From NCBI GenBank assembly GCA_035505915.1, contig DATJQI010000054.1:62001-126000 (forward strand): 64,000 nucleotides of DNA, given 5' to 3'. Shown in pieces: positions 51,729 through 59,839 of this stretch (position 1 is its first letter; each line of letters opens with the position of its first letter). The notes under the pieces were generated by a model that ran no database searches, was not told the DNA's origin, and saw nothing but the letters and a program-made list of their open reading frames with translations. The DNA is from 40CM-2-70-7 sp035505915 (lineage in GTDB: Bacteria; Gemmatimonadota; Gemmatimonadetes; Gemmatimonadales; GWC2-71-9). The translations under genes were made by a program, and so were the position numbers.

Positions 51729-53255
51729 ATGGCGTTCGAACCTCCCGAGCGGTTCAACATCGCGGACTATTTCCTGGGGGCGCGCCTCGCCGAGGGCTTG
51801 GGGGGGCGGCCGGCGCTGATCACGGACCGGGGCACGAGCACCTACGCCGACGTCGAGCGCCGGGCGGGAGCGTTCGCGCAGCTGCTCTCGGACGCCGGCA
51901 TCCTGCCGGAACAACGGGTGATCCTCGCGCTTCCGGACGGCGCCGACTTCGCGGCCGCGTTGTTCGGCATCCTCAAGATTGGCGCCGTGGTGGTGATGGT
52001 CAACCCGCAGCTCGCGGCGGAGCAGATCGCGTACCTCTACTCCTACACGCGGGCGACGGCCGCCCTGGCGGCGGGGCCCGGCGCCGACTCGTTCGCGGCC
52101 GCGGCCGCCGGCGTACGGACCCTCAAGACGCTCATCCGGGTCGACGAGCCGGCGACGCAGAGCCGCCTCGACTCGGCGTCCGGCGCGGTCCCGTCCTTTC
52201 CGACCCACCGCGACGACCCCGCGATCTGGCTCTTTTCCGGCGGGACCACGGGACAGCCGAAGGCGGTGGTGCAGACGCACCGGTCGTACGCGAACACCAC
52301 GGAATGCTACGCCAAGGGCGTCCTGGGATACCGCGCCGACGACGTCACGATCGCGGTGCCCAAGCTCTTCTTCGGATACGCGATGGGCGCGAACCTCTTC
52401 TTCCCGTTCGCGGTGGGGGCCCGCGCGATCCTGTTCGAGGAGCCCGCGACGCCGGAGGCGCTGTTCACGCGCATCGCGCGGCATCGGCCCACGATCCTGA
52501 TCAACGTGCCGACGATGGTGAACCGGATGGTGAGCCACCCGGACGCGGCGCGGCAGGATCTCTCGAGCGTCCGCTTCTCGACCTCCGCCGGGGAGGCGCT
52601 GCCGGTGGAGCTGTACCACCGGTGGAAGGCCGCCTTCGGCGTCGAGCTTCTGGACGGCCTCGGGACGGCCGAGATGTGGCACATCTTCCTCACCAACCGC
52701 GTCGGCGCGGTGCGGCCGGGCACGTTGGGGCAGGTGGTGCCCGGCTTCGAGGTGAAAGCCGCCGACGAGCGCGGCGTCGACGTCCCGGCGGGTGAGGTGG
52801 GTCTCTTGTGGGTGCGCGGCGGGTCGCAGGCGCTGGGGTACTGGCAGCAGCAGGAGAAGACCCAGCAGACGTTCCGGGGGGACTGGGTGGTGTGCGGCGA
52901 CCTCGTATCCCGGGACGCGGACGGGTACTTCACTCACCACGGGCGCGCGGACGAAATGCTCAAGGTCTCCGGCAAGTGGCTCTCGCCCCAGGAAGTGGAG
53001 AGCTGCCTCCTGCAGCATCCGGCCGTGCGCGAAGCGGCGGTGGTCGGCGTCTCCGGCGCGGGCGGGCTCATCAAGCCGCACGCCTTCGTGGTGTCCCGCG
53101 AGCGGCGGCCGGAGCTCGGCGAGGAGCTGAAAGCCTTCGTGCGGGAGCGCCTGGAGCCGTACAAGGCGCCGCGCGACGTGTCGTTCGTCGACGCGCTGCC
53201 GCGGACGCATCTCGGGAAAGTCGATCGCGGGAAGCTGCGGCGGGGGAGCGCGTGA
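51729..53255 (+). CDS. Benzoate/anthranilate-type aryl-CoA ligase
   Basis: 508 residues. ANL-superfamily adenylate-forming enzyme: P-loop LFSGGTTGQPKAVVQTHRSY, KLFFGYAMGANLFFPFAVGA, STSAGEALPVELYHRWK, GLGTAEMWHIFLTNR (A5), and the C-terminal HHGRADEMLKVSGKWLSPQE and HLGKVDRGKLRR with the catalytic Lys. The KLFFGYAMGAN and PTMVNRMV context is that of the benzoate-CoA ligase family. It is divergent from the catabolic operon; activation of anthranilate to anthraniloyl-CoA is the inferred role. It overlaps the next gene by 4 bp. Confidence 0.87.
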   Translation: MAFEPPERFNIADYFLGARLAEGLGGRPALITDRGTSTYADVERRAGAFAQLLSDAGILPEQRVILALPDGADFAAALFGILKIGAVVVMVNPQLAAEQIAYLYSYTRATAALAAGPGADSFAAAAAGVRTLKTLIRVDEPATQSRLDSASGAVPSFPTHRDDPAIWLFSGGTTGQPKAVVQTHRSYANTTECYAKGVLGYRADDVTIAVPKLFFGYAMGANLFFPFAVGARAILFEEPATPEALFTRIARHRPTILINVPTMVNRMVSHPDAARQDLSSVRFSTSAGEALPVELYHRWKAAFGVELLDGLGTAEMWHIFLTNRVGAVRPGTLGQVVPGFEVKAADERGVDVPAGEVGLLWVRGGSQALGYWQQQEKTQQTFRGDWVVCGDLVSRDADGYFTHHGRADEMLKVSGKWLSPQEVESCLLQHPAVREAAVVGVSGAGGLIKPHAFVVSRERRPELGEELKAFVRERLEPYKAPRDVSFVDALPRTHLGKVDRGKLRRGSA

Positions 53256-54190
53256 GTCACCCGGTGCTGATCGCGGACGAGCTCAAGGACCTGCTCGATC
53301 CCGCGACGCTCGAGGGTCTGGACGTCACCTGGATCCGTGCCGACGAGCCGACGCCGACGGGGGATTGGGTCGCCGCCGTTCCGCTCCTCTCGCGCTGGAT
53401 GGGCGGGACCGAGTTCAAAGGGCTCCCGAAGCTCGGCATCGTGGCGAATTGCGCGGTCGGCTACAACAACGTCGATCTGGTGGCGGCGGAGATGCGCCGC
53501 ATCGTGGTGACCAACACGCCGGACGTGCTCACCGCCGCCACCGCCGACCTCACCTGGGCCCTGATCCTCGCCTGCGCCCGCCGGCTCCTCGCGGGCGTCG
53601 AGCTCGTGAAGAGTGGATCGTGGGCCGGGTGGCACCCGCAGCTCCTGCTCGGGATGGAGCTGGAAGGGGCGACCATCGGCATCGTGGGCGCGGGGCGCAT
53701 CGGCCAGGCGGTGGGCCGCCGGGCCGCGGGGTTCGGCCTGCGGATCCGGTATGCGGACCGGAAGCCGGTGCCCGACTTCGAGCGGGCGACCGGCGCCACG
53801 CGCCTCGAGCTGAAGCCGCTCCTCCGTGACAGCGACGTGGTGACGCTGCACGTGCCGTCGACGCCGGAGACCCGGGGGATGATCGGGCCCGAGACGCTGG
53901 CCCTGATGAAGCCCGGGGCGATTCTGATCAACACCGCGCGCGGGGACCTGGTCCGCGAAGAGGCCGTGGCGATCGCGCTGGAAGAGGGCACGCTCGGGGC
54001 CGCGGGGCTCGACGTCTTCACCGAGGAGCCCGCCGTCCACCCGCGTCTCTTGGCCGCGCCCCGGACCGTGCTCCTGCCGCACCTCGGCTCCGCCACCTGG
54101 CCGACGCGCCGCCGCATGGCGGAGACCGCGCTGGCGAACGTGCGGGCGGTCCTCGGCGGACGGCCGCCGTTGACCCCGGTGGTCCCCTAG
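53252..54190 (+). CDS. D-2-hydroxyacid dehydrogenase (glyoxylate/hydroxypyruvate reductase-like)
   Basis: 312 residues, GTG start. NAD-binding GIVGAGRIGQAVGRRAAGFG, catalytic Arg in NTARGDLVREEAV, Glu in DVFTEEPAV and His in LLPHLGSATWPTR. The N-terminal substrate domain has GIVANCAVGYNNVDL. It reduces a 2-ketoacid such as glyoxylate or hydroxypyruvate. It overlaps the CoA ligase stop by 4 bp, so it may share its transcript, but a specific pathway role is unclear. Confidence 0.9.
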   Translation: MSHPVLIADELKDLLDPATLEGLDVTWIRADEPTPTGDWVAAVPLLSRWMGGTEFKGLPKLGIVANCAVGYNNVDLVAAEMRRIVVTNTPDVLTAATADLTWALILACARRLLAGVELVKSGSWAGWHPQLLLGMELEGATIGIVGAGRIGQAVGRRAAGFGLRIRYADRKPVPDFERATGATRLELKPLLRDSDVVTLHVPSTPETRGMIGPETLALMKPGAILINTARGDLVREEAVAIALEEGTLGAAGLDVFTEEPAVHPRLLAAPRTVLLPHLGSATWPTRRRMAETALANVRAVLGGRPPLTPVVP

Positions 54191-54197
54191 TTAGCTT
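54170..54197 (+). promoter_or_regulatory. Sigma-70-like promoter of the pyrimidine operon
   Basis: TTGACC (54170-54175), a 16-base spacer and TAGCTT (54192-54197). The pyrR ATG is at 54209, so the leader is about five bases and cannot hold a PyrR-binding attenuator. Confidence 0.5.
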
Positions 54198-54208
54198 TCA
54201 CGCTCGGA

Positions 54209-54763
54209 ATGACCCCCCACAACGATCGCAGCATTCTCCTCGACGCCCGTGCCTTCGCGCGGGCGCTTCAGCGTATGGCGGTCGAAATCACCGAGCTCGC
54301 GCCCGCCGCCGAGCACCTGGTGTTGATCGGCATTCAACGCCGGGGCGTCGAGCTGGCGGAGCGGCTGGCCCAGCTGATCGAGAAGAACGGGGGCCCGAGC
54401 GTGCGGCGGGGGGCCCTCGACATCACGCTCTACCGGGACGACCTGGAGACCGTGGGTCCCAAGCCGGTGATCGGCGAGACTCGGATCCCGGGAGACCTGA
54501 GCGGCAGCCACGTGGTGATCGTCGACGACGTGCTCTACACGGGCCGGACCGTCCGCGCCGCGCTGGACGAGCTGGCCGATTTCGGCCGCCCCCGCCGCAT
54601 CTCCCTCTGCGTGCTGGTGGACCGTGGCGGGCGGGAGCTGCCCATCGCCGCCGACGTGGTGGGGAAAGCGGTCAAGACCGGCCCGCGCGACCGGGTGGAC
54701 GTCGGGGTGAAGGAGCTGGATGGGAAGGACGAAGTCACGGTGGTCCGGGGAGGCCCGGCGTGA
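54209..54763 (+). CDS. pyrR: PyrR bifunctional regulator/uracil phosphoribosyltransferase
   Basis: 184 residues. PRPP-binding loop VVIVDDVLYTGRTVRAALDEL, LVLIGIQRRGVELAERLAQL, DITLYRDDL and the late LVDRGGRELPIAADVVGK are diagnostic of PyrR rather than Upp. In Bacillus it regulates pyr mRNA attenuation; here no attenuator is visible upstream, so it may act within the operon, act only as an enzyme, or regulate elsewhere. It overlaps pyrB by 4 bp. Confidence 0.93.
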   Translation: MTPHNDRSILLDARAFARALQRMAVEITELAPAAEHLVLIGIQRRGVELAERLAQLIEKNGGPSVRRGALDITLYRDDLETVGPKPVIGETRIPGDLSGSHVVIVDDVLYTGRTVRAALDELADFGRPRRISLCVLVDRGGRELPIAADVVGKAVKTGPRDRVDVGVKELDGKDEVTVVRGGPA

Positions 54764-55731
54764 CGGCCATCGGCAAGGACCTGGTGGGGCTCGAGCACCT
54801 GTCGCCCGAGCAGATCCGGCTGATCCTGGACACCGCCGAGCCGTTCAAGGAGGTGTCCGAGCGGCCCATCAAGAAGGTCCCGGCGCTGCGCGGCAAGACC
54901 ATCGTCAACCTCTTCTTCGAAGCCTCCACCCGTACCCGCATCTCCTTTGAATTCGCCGAAAAACGCCTGTCCGCCGACACCGTCAACGTGGCGGTGTCGG
55001 GGTCGTCCGTGTCGAAAGGCGAGACTCTGGTGGACACGGCCCGCAACCTCGAAGCGATGCGGATCGACATGGTGGTGATCCGCCACGGCTCCTCGGGGGC
55101 GGCGCAATTCCTGGGGAGCCGGATCCGGTCCAACGTGATCAACGCGGGGGACGGTAAGCACGAGCACCCCACCCAGGGCCTGCTCGACCTGCTGACCATC
55201 CGGGACCGGCACGGGCGCATCGAAGGACTCAAGGTCTGCCTGGTGGGCGACATCCTCCACAGCCGCGTCGCGCGCTCGAACCTCTGGGGGCTCACCAAGC
55301 TCGGGGCCGAGGTGGGGGTCTGCGGTCCGCGGACGCTGCTGCCGCGCGGCATCGAGGAGCTGGGCGTGCAGGTCTTCGATCGCATCGAACAGGCCATCGA
55401 GTGGGCGGACGTGCTCAACGTGCTGCGGCTCCAGCTCGAGCGGATGGAGAAGGGCTTCATCCCTTCGCTGCGCGAGTACTACCGGGTCTTCGGCGTCACC
55501 GAAGAGCGGCTGGCGCAGGCCCGGCGCGACATCACCGTGATGCATCCCGGGCCGATGAACCGCGGCGTGGAGATCGACAGCCGCGTGGCCGACGGCCCGC
55601 ACAGCGTGATCCTCGACCAGGTGACCAACGGGGTGGCGATCCGGATGGCGGTTCTTTATCTGCTCGCCGGCGGCAAGCCGGAGCTGGCCGACGCGGCGAA
55701 GCGCGGTGCCGCGGGCGGGGGGGCCGAATGA
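54760..55731 (+). CDS. pyrB: Aspartate carbamoyltransferase catalytic subunit
   Basis: 323 residues, GTG start. Carbamoyl-phosphate site FFEASTRTRISFEFAEKRL, with GSSVSKGETLVDTARNLEA, DGKHEHPTQGLLDLLTI and MHPGPMNRGVEIDS. Forms carbamoyl-aspartate in pyrimidine synthesis. No pyrI-type regulatory subunit is present. It overlaps pyrC by 4 bp, giving pyrR-pyrB-pyrC. Confidence 0.96.
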   Translation: MTAIGKDLVGLEHLSPEQIRLILDTAEPFKEVSERPIKKVPALRGKTIVNLFFEASTRTRISFEFAEKRLSADTVNVAVSGSSVSKGETLVDTARNLEAMRIDMVVIRHGSSGAAQFLGSRIRSNVINAGDGKHEHPTQGLLDLLTIRDRHGRIEGLKVCLVGDILHSRVARSNLWGLTKLGAEVGVCGPRTLLPRGIEELGVQVFDRIEQAIEWADVLNVLRLQLERMEKGFIPSLREYYRVFGVTEERLAQARRDITVMHPGPMNRGVEIDSRVADGPHSVILDQVTNGVAIRMAVLYLLAGGKPELADAAKRGAAGGGAE

Positions 55732-57035
55732 CGCGGCCCTTGCTGCTCCGCGGCGGCCGGGTGATCGATCCGAGCCGCGGCATCGACGAAGTGGCGGACC
55801 TCCTGGTGCAGGACGGCAAGATCGCCGGACTGGGGCGGGGACTCGGCGCGCCGGACGGCGGCGAGGTCCGGGACGTCACCGGGCTCGTGGTCGCGCCCGG
55901 ACTCGTCGACGTGCACGTGCACTTCCGCGAGCCCGGAAACGAGGATGAAGAGACGGTCGCCACCGGCGCGCGGGCCGCCGTCACCGGCGGCTATACCGCG
56001 GTCTGCGCGATGCCCAACACCGACCCGGTCACCGACAATCAGGCGGCCGTGGGATTCATCGTGCGGCAGTCGGTGCGGGCCGGTCTGGCGCGGGTCTACC
56101 CCATCGGCGCCGTGTCGGTGGGGCAGCGGGGAGAGAAGCTCGCGGAGTTCGGCGAAATGGTGGGCGCGGGCGCGGTGGCGGTGTCCGACGACGGCCGGCC
56201 GGTGGCCTCGGGGCACCTGATGCGCACCGCGCTCGAGTACGCGCGGACCTTCGACATTCCGGTGGCCGATCACTGCGAAGAGCCGACGCTGTTCACCGGC
56301 GGCGTGATGCACGAGGGCCTGGTCTCGTCCCGGCTGGGGCTGAAGGGGATCCCGGCCGCGGCCGAGGAAATCATGGTCGCGCGGGATCTGCTGCTCGCGG
56401 AGCTGACGGGCGGGCACGTGCATCTCTGCCACATGTCCACCCGCGGCTCGGTGGCGTTCATCCGCCGGGCCAAGGAGCGGAACGTCCGGGTGACGGCGGA
56501 GGTCACGCCCCACCATCTGACCCTGACCGATCATGCGTGCGAGGGCTACGACACCAACGCCAAGATGAACCCGCCGCTGCGGGAAGCGGCGGACGTCGCG
56601 GCGCTCCGGCAGGCGCTGGTGGAGGGCGTGATCGACTGCATCGCGACCGACCACGCCCCGCATGCCTACGACGAGAAGGACGCCGCGTTCGACGACGCCC
56701 CGTTCGGGATCGTCGGACTCGAGACCGGGTTCGGGGTGGCGCACACGGAGCTGGTGGAGGGGGGCGTCCTGTCCCTCCCCGACCTGATTCACCGGATGAG
56801 CACGGCCCCGGCGCGGGCCTTCCATCTTCCGGGGGGCGGGCTGCGCATCGGCGCCGTGGCGGACGTCTGCGTCCTGGACGTCCGGACCCCCTGGACCGTG
56901 GATGCCGCCGCCTTCCACTCGAAGAGCCGGAATTCCCCCTTCGGCGGCCGGCGGCTGACCGGGGCCGCCCGGATGACCCTGGTGGCGGGCCGCCTGGTGC
57001 ATGATGTGCCCGCGCCGGGTGCCCGGGGGGCGTAG
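55728..57035 (+). CDS. pyrC: Dihydroorotase
   Basis: 435 residues, class I dihydroorotase. Zinc motif DVHVHFREPGNEDEETVATG, TAVCAMPNTDPVTDNQAA, VADHCEEPTLF, HLCHMSTRGSVAFI, CIATDHAPHAYDEK and the C-terminal HSKSRNSPFGGRRL. Cyclises carbamoyl-aspartate to dihydroorotate. It is catalytically complete, unlike the inactive PyrC-like partners found in some operons. Confidence 0.95.
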   Translation: MTRPLLLRGGRVIDPSRGIDEVADLLVQDGKIAGLGRGLGAPDGGEVRDVTGLVVAPGLVDVHVHFREPGNEDEETVATGARAAVTGGYTAVCAMPNTDPVTDNQAAVGFIVRQSVRAGLARVYPIGAVSVGQRGEKLAEFGEMVGAGAVAVSDDGRPVASGHLMRTALEYARTFDIPVADHCEEPTLFTGGVMHEGLVSSRLGLKGIPAAAEEIMVARDLLLAELTGGHVHLCHMSTRGSVAFIRRAKERNVRVTAEVTPHHLTLTDHACEGYDTNAKMNPPLREAADVAALRQALVEGVIDCIATDHAPHAYDEKDAAFDDAPFGIVGLETGFGVAHTELVEGGVLSLPDLIHRMSTAPARAFHLPGGGLRIGAVADVCVLDVRTPWTVDAAAFHSKSRNSPFGGRRLTGAARMTLVAGRLVHDVPAPGARGA

Positions 57036-57112
57036 GCCGGGGCCGGAGCGGACGGTTCCCCGGGTATGTATCTTCCGGGCTGACGAACCCGTGGCCCGCA
57101 GTCGGAGAACGC

Positions 57113-58060
57113 ATGCCTCCTAAGACACCCGCCCCCAAGGGCACCGCCGCCATCCAGCGCCTGCTGGACGAGCGCCGGCAGTACGAAGCCTGGATCGCGC
57201 GCATCGACGCGGCGGCGGATTCGACGCCCGACGCGGTGCGCGGCCGGGTGCGCGCGGATTACGAGGCGCGTCTCGTGGGTGTGATCAAGGAGCTGAAGAC
57301 CCACATGGAGGCGGCGCGCCAGGTCATCGCGCAGCGCCGTCTGGTCCTCACCGAGCTGCAGCAGAAGGAGGCGGGAGCCGCCGAGCGTCTGGCCGAGGCC
57401 GAGCTCCGGCACGCGGTGGGTGAGTACGACGAAGGGCAGTGGACCCAGGTACACAAGCAGGCGCTGTCGGAGCTGGTATCCATCCGCGAGGAGCTGCAGG
57501 CCGTCGCGACCGAGGTCGAGAAGCTCGAGGAGCTCGACGCGCTGATCTCGGAGCCTCCGGCAGCTCCGCCGCCCGCTCCGGCGCCGGCGCCGGCGCCCGC
57601 TCCGCGGACCGCGGCACCGCCGCCACCGCCGCCGGCGGCCGAGCCGGCGCTGACCGTGGTGTCGGACCGGGGCCGTGGAGCCCCCCCCGCGCCACCGCGC
57701 CCCCAGCCCAAGCCCGTGGAGGAGAAGCGCCCCGCGGAGAAGAAGCACGAGCCGGTGGACGAGCTGGCGTTCCTGAAGTCGGTCACTGAGGACGCCCGCG
57801 GGGGCGGTGTGTCGCCGCGCCGGGCCAGCGGCGCGCAATACCAGCCGTCCGATCTCACGCCCGAGCACCCGGCGCCGCCGGCGAATACGCAGCTGCCGGG
57901 GCGCCCGCCGCGGGTCACCGCCGACGTGGATCCGGTGATCGTGGGGGACGATGGTGTGGAGGAGCCGGTGAAGACGCTCCGCTGCAAGGATTGCGGAACG
58001 ATGAACCTGCCGACCGAGTGGTACTGCGAGAACTGCGGGGCCGAGCTCGCCGCCCTCTAG
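57113..58060 (+). CDS. Coiled-coil protein with C-terminal zinc ribbon, uncharacterised
   Basis: 315 residues. Residues 1-150 form a charged coiled coil (RLLDERRQYEAWIARIDAAA, LTELQQKEAGAAERLAEAEL). Residues 155-220 are a Pro/Ala-rich disordered segment. The end (LRCKDCGTMNLPTEWYCENCG) is a rubredoxin-like CxxC...CxxC zinc ribbon. The gap from pyrC is 77 bases and holds TATCTT (57069-57074) as a possible -10. The stop shares CTAG with rpsT. The function is unknown. Confidence 0.72.
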   Translation: MPPKTPAPKGTAAIQRLLDERRQYEAWIARIDAAADSTPDAVRGRVRADYEARLVGVIKELKTHMEAARQVIAQRRLVLTELQQKEAGAAERLAEAELRHAVGEYDEGQWTQVHKQALSELVSIREELQAVATEVEKLEELDALISEPPAAPPPAPAPAPAPAPRTAAPPPPPPAAEPALTVVSDRGRGAPPAPPRPQPKPVEEKRPAEKKHEPVDELAFLKSVTEDARGGGVSPRRASGAQYQPSDLTPEHPAPPANTQLPGRPPRVTADVDPVIVGDDGVEEPVKTLRCKDCGTMNLPTEWYCENCGAELAAL

Positions 58061-58314
58061 GCCTTCTTGGTCCTGACCAGCGCCGCGAGCCGCGATTTCT
58101 GCCTCGCGGCGTTGTTCTTGTGGATCAATCCTTTGCGGGCGGCCCGATCGAGCAGCTGAACGGCGCGCGCGTACGCGGTGCCGGCGGCGGCGGCCGTGGA
58201 GGCGGTGCGGACGTGCTTCAGGGCGGTCCGGAGCTCGGAATTCTGAGCGCGGTTGACGATGGTGCGAGCGCGGGCCTGGCGCAGCGCTTTCTTGGCGGAC
58301 TTGATTTTCGGCAC
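58057..58314 (-). CDS. rpsT: 30S ribosomal protein S20
   Basis: 85 residues, GTG start (PKIKSAKKALRQARARTIVN) preceded by AGGAG at a good distance. KKALRQ, GLIHKNNAARQKSRLAAL are the usual S20 helices. It binds 16S rRNA early in 30S assembly. It has its own minus-strand promoter and converges on the zinc-ribbon gene. Confidence 0.95.
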   Translation of the reverse strand: MPKIKSAKKALRQARARTIVNRAQNSELRTALKHVRTASTAAAAGTAYARAVQLLDRAARKGLIHKNNAARQKSRLAALVRTKKA

Positions 58315-58337
58315 AAGGTCTCCTGTTCGAGGCGCGG

Positions 58338-58366
58338 AAAATAGACGGTAAGTTGTGGGGGATCAA
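58338..58366 (-). promoter_or_regulatory. Sigma-70-like promoter of rpsT
   Basis: On the minus strand TTGATC (58366-58361), a 17-base spacer and TATTTT (58343-58338). The predicted start is near 58331, giving a 17-base leader that includes the Shine-Dalgarno. Confidence 0.6.
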
Positions 58367-58378
58367 GGCCCTACGGCG

Positions 58379-58407
58379 TTGACCGGGGTACGGTCCCTTC
58401 CTATCTT
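58379..58407 (+). promoter_or_regulatory. Sigma-70-like promoter of the M50 protease-scpAB unit
   Basis: TTGACC (58379-58384), a 17-base spacer and TATCTT (58402-58407); predicted start near 58414. It is divergent from the rpsT promoter, with only 12 bases between the two -35 boxes. Confidence 0.6.
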
Positions 58408-58463
58408 AGATCGTCGCCGACGCTGAGCGTGTTATCACCCTCGACATCCTGCTCTGGGCCACG

Positions 58464-59102
58464 GTGTTGCTGTTCTCGATGGTGGCGCACGAGTATGCCC
58501 ACGCCGCGACGGCCTTCCGCCAAGGTGACGACACCGCTTCCTCCCTGGGGCGGCTGACGCTGAACCCTCTGAAACACATCGATCCCATCATGACCGTCCT
58601 CGTGCCCATCGGGCTGTGGGTGGCGTCACACGGGACCTGGACCTTCGGCGCGGCCAAGCCGGTGCCGGTGGACCCCTCGAAGTTCCGGGACCATCCGTCG
58701 GGGGACATCATCGTGTCCCTGGCCGGGATCGTCACCAACCTGGGGCTCTTCGTGGCCTGCGTGCTGGCGTACATCCTCGTGGGCGTGGTCGGCGGGGCGA
58801 GTCCCCGGGTCGCGGAGGCGGTCCAGGGGGCGTTGTGGTCCGGGATCGCGGTGAACCTGCTGCTCGCGTTCTTCAACCTGATTCCGATCCCGCCCCTCGA
58901 CGGCAGCCGCGTGTTGTACCAATTCCTGCCGCCCGTGGCGCGGGCCCGGTACCGGCAGCTGTTCCGGTTCGGCCTCCTGCCCATCGTCGCGATCAGCCTG
59001 CTCTTGCCCGGGGTCATCGACGTCCTGCTCTGGCCCGCCTTCCGGCTGATGGATGTGGCCGGGATGCTGATCCACGGATTCACGATCAAGGTGGCCGCAT
59101 GA
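58464..59102 (+). CDS. Site-2 protease family (M50) membrane metalloprotease
   Basis: 212 residues from the GTG at 58464. Zinc motif VAHEYAHAATAFRQGD (HExxH), LGRLTLNPLKHIDPI, GAAKPVPVDPSKF and the second site NLIPIPPLDGSRVLY. It is a short M50B rhomboid-independent form with five or so helices and no PDZ domain. Homologues have about 12 further hydrophobic residues in front, and the sequence upstream encodes a matching stretch (TLDILLWATV) without any ATG, GTG or TTG. The true start may therefore be a rare codon near 58434. It overlaps scpA by 4 bp. Confidence 0.85.
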   Translation: MLLFSMVAHEYAHAATAFRQGDDTASSLGRLTLNPLKHIDPIMTVLVPIGLWVASHGTWTFGAAKPVPVDPSKFRDHPSGDIIVSLAGIVTNLGLFVACVLAYILVGVVGGASPRVAEAVQGALWSGIAVNLLLAFFNLIPIPPLDGSRVLYQFLPPVARARYRQLFRFGLLPIVAISLLLPGVIDVLLWPAFRLMDVAGMLIHGFTIKVAA

Positions 59103-59839
59103 GCGCACCGACCCATCCGGTCCTGACCGGCCCGCCCGGCTTCGTCATCGAGCTGGACCAGTTCTCGGGTCCCCTCGACCTCCTGCTGCACCTGATCCGC
59201 GAGGACGAAGTCGATATCACGGATCTCCCCATCGCGAAGATCGCCGACCAGTTCCTGGCGGTGATCAACGAGCTGGGCCTGAATCAGGCCGCGGACTATC
59301 TGGAGATGGCGGCCCGGCTCCTCCGCATCAAGGCGCAGATGCTGCTGCCGCGGCACCTGGGGGACGACGAATGGGAGGACCCGCGCTCCGAGCTGGTCCG
59401 GCGGCTCCTCGAGTACCAGCAGATCCGCGAGCTGGTGGACTGGCTGCAGCGGGCCGCGGCGGTCCGGGCCGAGCAGTACGGACGCGGCTACGAGGCGCCG
59501 GCCCCGGACGCGCCGCCGGCGCCCCTCGAGCTCGACCTCAACGACCTCCTGGCCGCGGCGGAGCGGGTGATCTCGCTCATCCCCGAGCCGATGATCCACC
59601 GGGTGGTCCCGCGACCCCTCGACGTCGAAGGCGCCACCCGGCGGATCCACGCGCTGCTCGAGTCCCGCGAGGAGTTCGGGTGGCTCGACATCGTGGGGGA
59701 GACGCCCTCGATCGTCGACGTGCTGTCCACGTTCATCGCCCTCCTCGAGCTGGCCAAGCGCCAGACGGTCCGGCTGGACCAGCCGTCGCCCTTCGCCCCC
59801 ATGGTGATCCGCCGTGAGTCCCCTCGCGAAGCTGCTTGA
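59099..59839 (+). CDS. scpA: Segregation and condensation protein A
   Basis: 246 residues. IELDQFSGPLDLLLHLIRED is the diagnostic kleisin N-terminus, with DITDLPIAKIADQFL and YLEMAARLLRIKAQMLLP. The C-terminal winged helix (TPSIVDVLSTFIALLELAK) binds SMC. Works with ScpB and SMC in chromosome organisation. It overlaps scpB by 26 bp. Confidence 0.95.
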   Translation: MSAPTHPVLTGPPGFVIELDQFSGPLDLLLHLIREDEVDITDLPIAKIADQFLAVINELGLNQAADYLEMAARLLRIKAQMLLPRHLGDDEWEDPRSELVRRLLEYQQIRELVDWLQRAAAVRAEQYGRGYEAPAPDAPPAPLELDLNDLLAAAERVISLIPEPMIHRVVPRPLDVEGATRRIHALLESREEFGWLDIVGETPSIVDVLSTFIALLELAKRQTVRLDQPSPFAPMVIRRESPREAA

